Translations under genes and position numbers: made by a program | Shown: piece after piece, positions 12,166 through 23,076 of the stretch | How positions within the stretch are numbered: the stretch's first letter is position 1 | How the letters are laid out: each line of letters begins with the position of its first letter | The notes under the pieces: generated by a model | Told to the model about the DNA's origin: nothing | The model's database searches: none | The model's input: only the letters and a program-made list of their open reading frames with translations | Source of the DNA: Batillaria attramentaria | Lineage: Eukaryota; Mollusca; Gastropoda; Batillariidae | NCBI GenBank assembly: GCA_018292915.2 | Contig: JACVVK020000221.1 | Coordinates: 812,501-876,500 of the forward strand | Length of the DNA: 64,000 nucleotides | Direction of reading: 5' to 3'

Positions 12166-13160
12166 AATCCAAAAACTGTACGTGTACGTTATGTGTATGC
12201 TGCTGCAGGTATGACGCTGTGACGGTTCATGATGGACTGAAGGAGACGGATCCTGAAATTGGAACCTACTGTGGCAGTGAGGTGAGTCCCATGGCCATTT
12301 TTATTATTATTATTATTAATTGCTGTTTACCTTCTTTTCATGTACATGTCTCGTTTTCCGAGGGTCCAGATCCTGGTCAGCAGCCGTGGTATTGGCAGGA
12401 GTGGACAAAGTTACCGCTTGACTGACATGAAAAGTCAGCGGTGGTTCAGATTATGTTGCCGATTGTTCAGATGGAATGAGTCGTGTGAAACAGGAAATTT
12501 TCGAAAAGGAAGACACAGTGTGTATGGAGGAACAGCATCAGCTTCCGTGGCTTCTTTACACACGACAACAACTACGGCTTAATTGGCTAAAACGTGTTTA
12601 CTATGGGCCCCACCCTTAGGGAAAATCACAAAAATTATAAGCACACTAAGGGAAAAAACTCTCCCAATGTTTCTGATTTTTTTTTTTTACCTCCCTCAAA
12701 AAGCATCACAGTTGTAGTTGTTTTATAAAACACAATTTTTTAGTGCAATAATTATACAAATTTTTATTAATTTACATAGTTATATTTTACACAAAAATCT
12801 CTATTTGTTTTTGTATCCTTGTATTCATTGTTCCATATTTAAGATGAGCCAAATGAAAAATTTCTGATTTTTAGCAGACAATAAACTTGAATTGAACTGA
12901 ATTCATTCATGTTGGGGACAAGGTATATCTTCTGGATTTGATCAGAAAGTCATGTCAAACTCGTCATTGCTAAACAACTAATACTGTTTGTCCAGACACC
13001 ACCCGACATTGTGTCCAGTGGAGAGTACCTGATGATGCACTTCCGCACAGATGACAGCATCCACTGGAAGGGATTCTCCGCCTCCTACGTTCTGACGGAA
13101 GCTCCCCCTCCCGACTTCCAGAACAAACTATACGAGATCGATGACCTGTTCAAGGCATGA
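162..13160 (+). CDS. BMP1/TLL (tolloid): BMP1/tolloid-like astacin metalloprotease (5' partial, 15 exons)
   Basis: This encodes a secreted zinc endopeptidase of the BMP1/tolloid family, which cleaves chordin-type BMP antagonists and procollagens outside the cell. Coding exons: 162-282, 684-862, 1686-1919, 2426-2632, 3307-3420, 4967-5112, 5570-5765, 6873-6995, 7964-8127, 8694-8877, 9198-9323, 9883-10224, 11086-11263, 12209-12281, 12996-13160 (TGA). The joined frame stays open for 849 codons. The astacin domain (residues 1-176) shows zinc site [13 protein letters not shown] (H69), Met-turn [10 protein letters not shown] and the vicinal-cysteine loop CGCCS typical of tolloids. Next come CUB1 (178-284), CUB2 (286-398), a Ca-binding EGF (DEC), CUB3 (440-554), a second EGF (DKDEC), CUB4 in a single exon, CUB5, and a short tail. 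Signal peptide, prodomain and astacin start lie upstream of the window. Orthology to BMP1 versus TLL1/2 is not resolvable, since invertebrates often have one tolloid. The acceptor of the thirteenth exon may instead be at 11044. Confidence 0.95.
766..822 (+). other. Astacin zinc-binding catalytic motif
   Basis: The exon at 684-862 encodes [19 protein letters not shown]. The three histidines of HExxHxxGxxHE ligate the catalytic zinc and the first glutamate is the general base. All key residues are intact, so the enzyme is predicted to be active. The preceding residues CGCCSFVG span the exon junction at 282/684 and match the cysteine-rich loop peculiar to the tolloid subgroup of astacins. Confidence 0.95.
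1039..1363. repeat. A/C-only low-complexity tract (ACAAA/AACAAC type)
   Basis: About 325 bases with almost no G or T on the + strand, built of irregular AAAAC, ACAAA and AACAC words. It lies in the tolloid intron between the zinc-site exon and the Met-turn exon. It produces long phenylalanine- or lysine-rich shadow frames that are not genes. Confidence 0.9.
1972..2060. repeat. (GT)n followed by poly-G
   Basis: A pure GT run of about 70 bases, then about 19 G. It sits in the tolloid intron just after the end of the astacin exon (1919). Confidence 0.95.
2778..2844. repeat. (GT)n microsatellite
   Basis: Pure GT run in the CUB1 intron, about 145 bases after the donor at 2633. The stretch between is rich in TTG/TTGT words. 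Confidence 0.95.
3876..3908. repeat. (AAAT)n microsatellite
   Basis: About eight copies of AAAT in the intron between CUB1 and CUB2. The rest of this intron (3421-4966) holds a short C-run/CA repeat at 3763-3793, a diverged SINE near 4737-4810 and otherwise nothing recognisable. Confidence 0.9.
4737..4812 (-). mobile_element. tRNA-derived SINE-A fragment (tRNA head only)
   Basis: Read on the minus strand this is a tRNA-like head with an A-box-like segment (AGAGCGTTGGACTTTCAATG) and a B box (TGAGTTCGAAACC), matching the heads of the other SINE-A copies in this window. The body that normally follows is missing or too diverged to see. It lies in the tolloid intron before CUB2 and is flanked by a C-rich run. 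Confidence 0.65.
5272..5487 (+). mobile_element. Diverged 3' part of SINE-B
   Basis: Shares several blocks, in order, with the body and 3' end of the full SINE-B copy at 51400-51914: the ATGATxTGGATGAT block, TTCCCGG, the CATCATCTTACC-like block, ATGCATAAT, CCCTCCGT and CACTGGAACT. It is located in the CUB2 intron of the tolloid gene and is older and more diverged than the other copies. Confidence 0.6.
5795..5957. repeat. Two-copy tandem duplication of about 80 bp
   Basis: Two adjacent imperfect copies share ACAGTTGGATTTT, AGCTTTT, GAGAGTG and GCAAAAGGC in the same order. They lie just after the CUB2 exon (ends 5765). The remainder of the intron to 6872 holds pyrimidine-rich tracts, the (CA)n array and a short GCGTTAAGCCC repeat near 6480. 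Confidence 0.7.
6728..6800. repeat. (CA)n microsatellite
   Basis: Pure CA run of about 73 bases, ending some 70 bases upstream of the EGF1 exon acceptor at 6872. Confidence 0.95.
7607..7748 (+). mobile_element. tRNA-derived SINE-A copy with (AC)n tail
   Basis: tRNA-like head (AGAGTGTTGGACTTTCACTG, B box TGAGTTCGAGTCCC), then the shared body words CTCGTTGCCCCGTC, GATATCACCC and GTGGAAAAGGACGTTAAA. It is followed at once by an (AC)n run to about 7820. Located in the intron between EGF1 and CUB3. The rest of that intron (6996-7963) shows nothing else recognisable. Confidence 0.85.
7748..7820. repeat. (AC)n microsatellite
   Basis: Pure AC run that begins exactly where the SINE-A body ends, so it may have grown from the SINE tail. 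Confidence 0.95.
8878..8944. repeat. (GT)n array that contains a 5' splice site
   Basis: The exon of CUB3 ends at 8877 and the intron begins with the first GT of this uninterrupted GT run of about 33 units. The donor is therefore the first repeat unit. Confidence 0.9.
9540..9840. repeat. Dispersed repeat with internal (AC)n core
   Basis: The AC run at 9690-9752 is flanked on the left by an AATAATA...GTACTTATTAGCGCT stretch and on the right by an AGGTGGGTTTTGAGGTTT-like stretch. The locus at 55750-55990 has the same order of flanks around its AC run, so the microsatellite travels inside a dispersed element. It lies in the intron between EGF2 and CUB4. Confidence 0.65.
11044..11087 (+). promoter_or_regulatory. 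Tandem in-frame 3' splice sites before CUB5
   Basis: Two AG acceptors, at 11042-11043 and 11084-11085, both continue the phase-1 frame from the CUB4 exon. The distal one gives the usual short CUB4-CUB5 linker (ESG then VCGG). The proximal one adds 14 residues, including two cysteines. I used the distal site in the gene model because linker length fits the family. Confidence 0.6.
11273..11342. repeat. (GT)n microsatellite next to a donor
   Basis: Pure GT run beginning nine bases after the donor GTAAGT at 11264. The intron to 12208 also has a poly-G/GC(GT) stretch at 11640-11690 and an (AAC)n run near 12133-12165, and nothing else recognisable. Confidence 0.95.
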
Positions 13161-16060
13161 GGCGCCTTCCACGCTGCTCACCAATATACAACCAGAGACA
13201 TAATAGAAGAGATGTCTCTGGTTCAACACACACACAAGAATGTGCTCACTACAAACTCAGAACAATACTGAATAATACAGATACATCATTATAATACCAC
13301 TGTTTGATCGAGTTTGTCACATGTATGCGAGCACATTTTGTAAGGAGAGACAGGAATAACAATTCAGACATTTGATGGAGGTTTTGAAGGTTTTGTCACA
13401 TGCTAGCAGACGGAAAATGATAAGACTTTTTTTTTTTATCGAGTTTTTGAAAGTTTGTCGCCTGTGAGCACAGTTTGTAAGGAGAGATGGAAAATAATAA
13501 TACATCTAACAATGTTGGCATAAAGCTTTTATAAGCTTTGTCACATGCAAGGCACACTTTTAAAGTATGGACAAATATAAAAGGCCAGTACTGGTTTCAG
13601 TTAACAGTGTACTTAGTGTTGTTGTCTTTTTGCTAGACTGGGCATTGTTCTTTTATTCATGTAGTTTGCAAGCTGTTGTTCATTGTACTAATCTACAATC
13701 ATCAGGACAAAAAAGGGCCTAAGAGTCATGTATTTGATAGGTGCTTGGGCCATTTTTTACAGATGACGGTTGTATTGTCATTGTATTGATTCTGAAAGGG
13801 AAACAGATACATGTGATCAGATCATGTGATGTGACAAAAGCCTTCTAGATGTTAGTGACATCTTGGCATTTCACTTCAGTATATACTATCCCCAGTAATT
13901 GTCATACATGTAAAAAAAAAAAAAATGTTATCATTTCATTTATGGTGTGTATGTCCTGCATTTCTTGTCAGTATTTTGAAGCTGATTCACTCAAAAAAAT
14001 GAGTATAGCAATAATCTGCACAATGTGAACAATAATCATTCTCATGGTTACAGGAGAGTGAAGGAAAGTAGCAGGGTATTGAGAGATGGGATGAAACATG
14101 TATGGGCTTTTCTAAGCGTGGAGATACCAATCTTGGGAAAACTAAACTGAACTGAGCGCAGGCCAACATTCATGATGATATATGACGTACGTGTATTTAC
14201 ACCACCAAATGACACATACAAATCACGTAATAACTGTGCTCTAGTTAAGATGACATTGATTGTTTTGTGTGTTCATGGGAAACTTCATGTGTTTTGTCTG
14301 TCTCCAGTTTGTAACTGCGCGTAGTGTAGAATTGTTTGTGTTACAAAGCACTGCCACCAAGAAACGCTCATGCAATGTTTGATGTTGGAGGTAAGGTTCA
14401 AGTTAGATGTACTTGCTGTATTTTTTATCAAAAGGAAAGTTCAGACATGCTGATGCAGTGAAATCTATCTATGAATGAATTCGAAGCATTACTATAAGGC
14501 TCATGCAGTTTGCATAGTTCGCCTGTTAGGGGGAGTAAATGTGCGCCAGCTGTGTGGGATGAGGTGCAAATGTATCATGGATTTGGGTGTCGAGAGTTGA
14601 AGTCACGTGACAGCTAACTTCATTTTATGAACGTAACTTAAACGAAAGTATTAAATGAATGCAGCCTTCAGATGGTGACTGATTATATATGCGTGTTTAT
14701 AGTACCTGTCATAATTTGTAAACGTTTTGCTTTTCCGGCAACGAGCCTGTCAATGAAAATGGCACAGCAATATTGCGAGAGCTGACCTGACCGAAGGGTG
14801 GGAACAATTGCCCCACTGAGTGGAGAGCTGGAGTACATTTGCTCCCTCTGCGTATAACTGGTATACATTTACATCCCCTACTGGGCAAACTATACCAACC
14901 AAGGCATCACTAAGAGCTGGTCACAGGCTACCACTGGCCAGTGTCTGCAGAAGTGCAAGCGTTTCCGTGTTTGCCTGGTCCATTTTCAAATACTGCGGCC
15001 CAGGAATTCCCGCGAACAGGGGGATCATCAGTCAAGCATGACTTTGGGACTAGAGGCCGAAGCATACCGACAATACTAAGAATTTAATGATATGATCAGT
15101 CGCCACCATCTTGCGCATGACTGGCATGTGCGCGACTGTCCAGAGGCTGTCCATGCTCCAAGGAGGGTTCAGTCTATGCAAACCCGACCCTATGGACTGT
15201 GACCAGCTCTTAGTTATGCAGTTCTTGGTGATACCTTATGCGCCCAAGTGATTTGAGACTGCCTCAGGCTGTGCTACCATTGTTTTGGAATGCAACAACA
15301 GAGCGCCACACTGCACGGGGCAAGGAACAATCAGTAACATAGATTTACTGTTGGTACACACTGCATCACATCAATACATTCGCCTACAGTTCAGAAAGAA
15401 AACCACCCTGGATTCTCATACACTGCAAAGTTACAACTTGTGAGTGCATTTCCCTTTAAAAGTGTTTAGTTGATACCTGATGTAGACTGTACCTCGATAC
15501 ATGTGTATATAACAAAATACGTAATTCACTGTGTGTCAACAAATGTGTTTCTGAACCCACACTAGAATTTATGAATTTTAGTGCAGATTTTTTTTTCTTT
15601 CTGTGTTCTTACAAAATTTTAATGTGTAATGTTTTGTCCCTTTTTGAAGTAAGCGTTTTATGGGTATTTCAGTGTTGTGAGGTAGACAGTTGGAACCAGA
15701 TTACCACCTAGCCGCAGTACAGTTTTCTTCCTACTAAGTCTTGTGGTATGTGTTGAAGCAACGAGTCATTTTTAATACTGAAGACAATGTTTGTGAACCT
15801 TTGCATGTTTGTATTTTACGAAAGTCTTAAGAAAAAGTGTTTCCATTGTAAATACTGTATTTATTGTTACTTTGTATCTGCTCATAGGTAAACATCACTT
15901 ACAATAGCATAATTTTCTCATTTTTGTCTTTCACCAAATCACCTGCTAATCCAAAGACTACTATTTCTACATTCGGCAATGTGTATTCTTTGTATGAATT
16001 CTTTCAACGTTGAATGTAGAAGTAGTAATTTAGCACAAATAAAAAACAAAAATAAAATAA
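13161..16060 (+). other. Probable long 3'UTR of the tolloid gene
   Basis: No coding potential and few repeats. AATAAA occurs at 16038-16043, followed by A-rich DNA, and is the best candidate poly(A) signal. The extent of the UTR is inferred only; shorter forms are possible. Confidence 0.4.
16038..16043 (+). terminator. Candidate poly(A) signal for the tolloid gene
   Basis: AATAAA with several overlapping A-rich repeats downstream, just before the MITE at 16105. Position relative to the stop codon (2.9 kb) is plausible but unproven. Confidence 0.35.
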
Positions 16061-16104
16061 CAAACAAGCTCGTCTTGGTTTCATGTTGTGATACAGATGT
16101 GTAC

Positions 16105-16287
16105 TACAGTAGAACCTCTTTTGGGTGACCACCCCTTTGGGAGACCACCTGCCTGTGCAGACCAATGTTACAATGATACTGGGTTGCACTTCTTCACTGT
16201 CTGAAGCTTTTTTTGGGTGACCACCTCTCTTTTAAGACCACTCTTATCTGACCACAGGAGTGGTCACCCAAAAGAAGTTTTACTGTA
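16105..16287. mobile_element. MITE of 183 bp with 28-bp terminal inverted repeats
   Basis: The left end begins TACAGTAGAACCTCTTTTGG and continues GTGACCAC. The right end, read in reverse, matches it at about 26 of 28 positions. Further internal copies of GGGTGACCACC are present. No coding capacity. A direct target-site duplication is not clear. It sits between the convergent tolloid and TM9SF3 genes. Confidence 0.85.
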
Positions 16288-19200
16288 CCAACACAACACA
16301 CGTGATTCATATGATAGGGATCAACAAATAACACACATACACTGCATGGGCATACGAGTTTAAGATTTCTTAGAAATGTTAGACTGTTTTTTTGTAAAAA
16401 ATTGCTACTAGTTTTGGACAAAATGAATGCATTCTTCACTGGTCGTACACATCCTCGCTGTTAACTTAGTTCTGTGTTTGTGTGTGTGCATGACTCTTGA
16501 CTTAACCGCAAGTCTGGGTGTCTGGTGTGCAGCTGTTTCGAGACAATCATTAACTTCAGATTTAAGCTGACTCGTTGAGCTGTTCAAACATTTACCAGTT
16601 TCTGCACGTACTCATCTCCCCCACCCCCCCCCAAACACACACATACAAGCTCGTGACAAAATGTTTTTTGTTACAACTGTCAGGTATTTTCCTATGAGGA
16701 TAGACCTTTGCTTGAAAAATCCTTATATAAAGTGGTGAGCTAAATACATAACTGATTATTAATTTTTCTTGATGGATACTGTGATTAAAGTTTTCAGTAG
16801 GTCACCCAAATACCAAGAACAGAAAATAAATTTTACTCTCATTTGTCCCTGGTGGAAAGAGTATGTTCTGCAGCTCAATTTGCTCACCCTGTATTTCAAC
16901 TGTGGTGAGTAACTGAAATTTGTCTGAACAGTTTCGTATGGGATTATTTCAATACTGGCAACACCATATAAAAGACTTGTCCAAGCGAATGTCTGTCCTC
17001 TTAAAAAATTATCTGTTAATTGTTGCAAAATCACCTGTTGTCAGAAGTTCATAATTATGCGCAAAGCAGCCGAAAGTCAGAACAAAAGCCATCAAAAAGA
17101 TTCAAAACGTTTTATTGGTTCTCACCACATGTGCAGAACATATGGTATGAGAAACTTTTTCTTCCACGCATACCTCTTCCACACAGTCTACTATCAGGGC
17201 ACTAGACAGTTGTGCCAGATAGAGAACAATGTACAGTTACGTACAATACAACTGAAGTTTTCATTTGTGATACATCACTATGTACAGCAACCTGGACTTA
17301 GATAATGTGGACAGCACACACCCCAACTTTTAGTGCAAAGATTGAATTATTTCAACAGTGCAGTGCAAATTGACACCAGACCCATCAGTATAACAGGTTA
17401 TTCATTTCTCAGAACCTCTGGTGACAAAGGTAAAGATCAGTGAGGGACGAGATGTAAAAATATTTATTAATATTTATCTTTTGACAGTCTTCTCAAAATA
17501 TCGGCCGCTGTCAGAAACCAGCCACCTCTTTATAATGAAAAGTCAGCCAAGGAAACATCAGACAATCATAAACAAATCTTGTGAGCTGAGAGCAATTCTA
17601 CATGTAGTTGCAGGCTAAGTACATGCACATTTCTAAGGCAAACAGCTGATCACCACTACAGCTGTGACCATTCGCCCCATTTACACAACAACAAACTGGA
17701 TGAATTTTGTACCAACACAAACAGGCAGTGGTTAAAAGCTCCAACACAAAATATGCTAGAGCCGGCAAACTTAGATAAATTTCACTTTCAACAGCAAAGA
17801 ATTCCCACCCCCAAACCCATGTGATATTAATCGGAGAAATTACAATTTATGGTCAGTCGTGTTTCTTAACCGTTGTATTCTGTCAAAAAATTAAAATCAA
17901 GTATTGTGTTCATTCTGAATCAATTGCCTGCTGCTGCAAGTCACTGGTCAAATGATGAAACCTCTTGTGTGCTACCTTTGTAGAACATTTGCTGGTAACA
18001 CTATAACCATTGTAAGCAAGGCCGTAGTGTTGCCTACAGAGCAGTATGCATAGCTGTCAATCATCAAGCAAGAAAGAAAGACTGACGCCAGTTAAAGACC
18101 AACAGAACATTATCGTATCAGACCAGTAAAGGTATCATCTGATGGAGTGCAGATCAGCTAAGATACAGTCATGCACTCTTGAAACTTGCAAATCCATCTC
18201 ATGTGTTTCACTGACACACTTTGTCTTCCTCATCCATGTTCAAATAAAGGCAAAGCTGAACTGCCCGCCCAAAATCTAAAATCAGTACTGTCTGAGGTTC
18301 TGTCGCCATATAATGGCCAACTTACATGCTTGAAGGAACTACTTAACTGCCTGTAAACATCAGTAAAACATACACAAGAGGAAGATGGTCTGAAAACCAC
18401 AGATGACCTTCAAACTAATGGAATGCACTATTAATATTATTGTCCTGTCCTGCAACCTGCATAAACAAAGTCTTACAAGCAGAATTCACCTACCGGAGCA
18501 ACTAAAGTAAACTCCACTTCAAAGCTTTGTACTATGCATTGAATGTACAAATATTAACATACCAACAATTTTTGGGGGGTCAAGTTCCCAAGACCTTTGT
18601 CATTCAGCACTCATACATAGATCTGCTGACACTGCCACCTTGACGCACTCATCGGTCACTCACTTCAAACCCAACGTACAACAGATCAACTGCAGGTATA
18701 CACGTCAGAAAGCATTTATGCGACACTGAACTAGAAATGCAGTGGTACTAATGAAGATCAGACCCGGGGCCGAAAGATAACCTCCCCGGATTCTTCTCTG
18801 TGAATGAACTGTGCATTTAACACAAACCTAATGCCAAAACCAGATGGAGTAACACAACAGAATGCAGCAACTGAAGAAACCCAAACAAATATATATATAT
18901 ATATTTACCCACCTATATACAGATACCCTTCTTACATGTGATGACAATGGACAGTTTTGCGACAGAACCCACGTTCGCGTTGTAGGCTGCACGCTACTAT
19001 CCACACACACCGTAATCCAAAACCCAGGATGTGAGATGAAAAAAAAAAAATGAAAAAAAAAAAGGTACATATAAATCAAAGCTAACATCTAATGTGTCAC
19101 TGCATGTGCATTTAGTCACAAGAAAGCCTGATCCCAATACATGAACTCTGTTACTCAGAAGCCACATCGTACAGGGATTAGATTACGATAAGTTAAAACG

Positions 19201-21081
19201 GGTCAAAGTTACCAGAAATGAGAGGACAGTTGTTTCTTAATGGAGATAAATGACGGTAAGTAGACCATGATGACTGTAAACAAAGTTGTAGTGGGATAAA
19301 ATCATATTATAAAAATATCATACATGTATCAGGAAATAACCGTGAAATCTATGTATGTAATCAAATTTCTAGATCAACTCACACGGCAAAGCCATGCCCA
19401 AGCATATGAACTGTCTGTATTGGCAGCACGCAAATTTACATGAAAAATCATGTTTCTCCAAGAGGGCCTGGCAGACGGCACTCCCACAAACATTCAACAC
19501 TCTACTGCTAACGAAGCATCAATACATTAGCAGACTAACGTTACATCCTGCCATGCACTCACTCACTCAAAACACCACAAAATGCATCACATCATATGTA
19601 TTGGTATCACAATTAAAATGTACAGCATTGTTATTTTTTCTTCCTCACGAAGATGATCAAAGTTTAGCAATCATCCACACACACACACACGCATCGTTTC
19701 GACAAACAGCGTTTCACAGTGTCACAGAAACAAGCATTCAGCTTGTAAGGAGAGAGAAAAAATTCAGCTGTGGACAACGCACATTGTTTCGCTTTCATAC
19801 AAGTTGCACAAGATACGAACCTAAGCCATCACATGTACATACACAGGCACACATATACATGAAGAATTATAGGAATTTTCAAAATACTACTTCCTGCAAA
19901 CAAAACCAATTTTGTATATATTGTGCCAATTTTGACCCCCATTTTACAACCATTACAAGCACACATACCCCAAACTGTATAAATAACCATCAAGCCGCAC
20001 AGCTGAAAATAACGTTTTCACGTTTATACACTCAATATTCAAAGTGGGAAAATCTCATTCACATCTTCTCAACAGCCAGATGATCTATAACTTGTCAAAG
20101 AATCGAGAGAAGAAAAATTATCAGTATCCATAACAGATACCCCCAAAACTGTTGCTTTCATTTCAGTAACTGTATGAACACACTGCTGAAACACATACAA
20201 CTGTCAAGCTCACAAAAAAATTCAACTGGAACAAGTACGCTTTGTTTCAGACAACCAACTTTTACAATGCACGCACTGGATAGCTTCCATGTTTACTATT
20301 TTACACATCACAATAACCGTCCATGCAGCCTGTCAAACAGTGATACACACTCACACACACATATCCACCTAGATCAAGCCTTAATAATAATTGTTTACAA
20401 AAAAAAAAAAAAAAAAAAACTTCCTTGTATTTTACCATGTTCACAACTTGAACCACTACTCAGAAGTAGCAGTGAACTTTGCGCAACACCTTCACCAAGA
20501 TCACACCAGAAAATTTTATTCACCTTGCCACCAGAATACAATCGTGTGGTACCTCGGCATGGTCAACAGATTGAAAAGGAAAAGCTTTTAGCCCTTAGTG
20601 CATGTAAGATCCAAGTCGTGGTGCCCACCTTGAGAATTAAAAAAAAAAAAAAAAAATGCTTCGCCAAAAATGTCTTTCATTGACAAAGTGCAATTCTCTA
20701 GATAATACCAACAACTTAAAGATACCGATCTGGCTTTTCCCACCTAAATATTTTACAAAACAGAGCATGCCTGTTTTGAAGCCAAAAAAAAAAAAGATGA
20801 AAAAAAAAAAAAAAAAAAACTGACCAGAAAATAAAAATCACAAGGCCCTCTGAATTTATCAAGATGTGTGGTGTAGTAAGAGAAGTATACCAGGGTACAA
20901 AGCACAAGGGCAAAAAGACCATCGCTAATAGTAATACAACACAGAAAATTAGAAGTCGAGGAAAAGCCAGTGAAGGAAAGCGTTGATGTGATCCCATGCA
21001 GTACCAACAGTCTCCACAACCGGCCTTTTCGCACTTGGATCAAGATTTTTCTTCTTGCAGAGTTTCCCACAGACTGCAGCG
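16288..21081 (-). other. Intergenic DNA and probable 3'UTR of TM9SF3
   Basis: No host ORF is supported. Reverse-strand AATAAA candidates (TTTATT on +) occur at 17111-17116, 17463-17468 and about 20515-20520. The sequence is relatively free of mobile elements compared with the flanks, as expected of transcribed UTR. Short A-runs and a short (AT)n at 18889-18905 are the only repeats seen. Confidence 0.4.
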
Positions 21082-21781
21082 TTAGTCGATCTTGACTGTT
21101 GAGTAGATTTTTCGCACGAAAATGCTCGTACCCACATAGCCAATCGTACCTGCACATTAAAAGTTTCCAAGAGTAATAATGTAGAAACTGCACATTACAA
21201 GTTTCCATGAGTAATAATCTAGAAACTGCACATTACAAGTTTCCATGAGTAATAATCTAGAAACTGCACATTACAAGTTTCCATGAGTAATAATCTAGAA
21301 ACAAAAACAAACAAAACTAGAGGAGCAAAGCCTCCTTGGCTCACTTGTGAGATGGGTCAAGGTCATTAAAAAAAGTATGTTTGTAAAGCTTTTATCACTA
21401 TCCTGAAGTAAGGTGTTCACAGTTCCTAAGAAAACGGCAAATGGCAATATAACAGTTTCCAAGGACAGCTTCTATGACCTTGACCTTGGGTCAAGGTCAA
21501 TCACTATGGTATGTTTTGAAAGGTCTTGTGGCTGTCTATCAGCATGCCGATTTTGGTGTCTCTGCTATTCGTAGATTCTAAGAAAAGGCCAATGTTAAGG
21601 TTTACTGCGGACACACACACACAGACAGACAGACAGACACACAGACAGACGACGGAGGGTTATTACACAGACTCACTTTGTTACACAAGTGAGCCAAAAA
21701 GAAGAAAAAAAAAAAGAGGGTCAAATTCACTGCATTTCACTTGCACTGCGTATATGAAACATCAGGCAAAAAATGTCATTT

Positions 21782-21828
<47 letters not shown>

Positions 21829-23011
21829 TGTATTTTCATGCACACGTGTGTATGTCACTATGTGCAAGGACTCTTCGTGTTGATAAAAGCAAAAACAGGA
21901 TTCATAAGGTAGACCCCTAGACAGAAAAGGATACATACCACACATTATTCCCAAGGCTAAACTGAAGAGAGCCATGTAGCCGAAGTAGAACGAAGTTTGA
22001 AAGAACCCATACATTCTGAAATTCCGAAATGGAAAATTTTAACACGTGAATCCACTGGACCAGTGTGACATGTGACTGTAACATAACATGACTATCAGAA
22101 GACGACAATGTATATTTCACTTTAATCAGTTCAATGATACATGCTAATATTAGTAAGGCCCGATGCACACGAGCGTCGGCGTCATGATGCTGCACGGCGG
22201 ATCTCACTCCCGGCGGCAGTTTCAAGGCGCTGCCACGTGTGCATGACATCGGCGCCTGGCGTCAGGCAACGGCATCAATGGTGCCAGGCGGCGGAATCCT
22301 ATGACGCCGTGTATAGAACATGTCCTATTTCTGCTGCTGCCGCCGCGCTGCAGACTTGGTTTCAGCCAATCAGAAAGCAGTGTGGGTCAGCGAATAGGCC
22401 GTGCAGGCGAATGACGCCGAAGCCAAGTGTGCATGCAAACGGCGCACACCGCGCGCTCATGCGAGGCGTATGATGCGAGACAGCCTTCGCTGCTTGCTTC
22501 ATGGTGCCGACGCTGACGCTCGTGTGCATCAGGCCTTATAATACACTACGGTAGGTATAAAGCAGGCACCTGTGTAAAGCATGTAAAGCAGCCAAACATT
22601 CGTAAAGTTCACATTACTGGCTTCTTCAACACCCACTAGAAATTTTAATGATACACATATATACAACAAGTTCAACCTTCAGACAGGCCCTAAGAGCCAC
22701 TCTATATAATTCACTCACTTGGTTTTGAAGAAGAAGTAATAGAAGGAGTACAGATAGACATAGCCAGCTGTAGACCCAGCTGCCAGGAAGCTTGTCCACT
22801 GCCTGCGAGAAACACAAAACAACAGTGCCAGTAATTTAATTTTACATTTGAAATTATGAACATATCACTGCGTATGTTCATGTTATCAATTGAAAGTCAA
22901 TGAAAAAAAAGCCACCCACAAACAAGTAAAGAGGGCTTTGGAGGAGAGTAGCATCACTCACTGATTTCTCCGCAAACTAGGAGCACGAATTAGAAGCTTT
23001 ACTCCTCTTGT

Positions 23012-23076
<65 letters not shown>

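Noticed and set aside
19394..20083. 229-codon + strand ORF
   Set aside because: Composition is His/Thr/Gln-rich without domain structure, and it is antisense to the likely TM9SF3 3'UTR. No Kozak context or splice support.
22141..22473. 110-codon GC-rich frame on the + strand
   Set aside because: It coincides with the MITE at 22154-22538 and has no domain. GC-rich DNA simply lacks stop codons.
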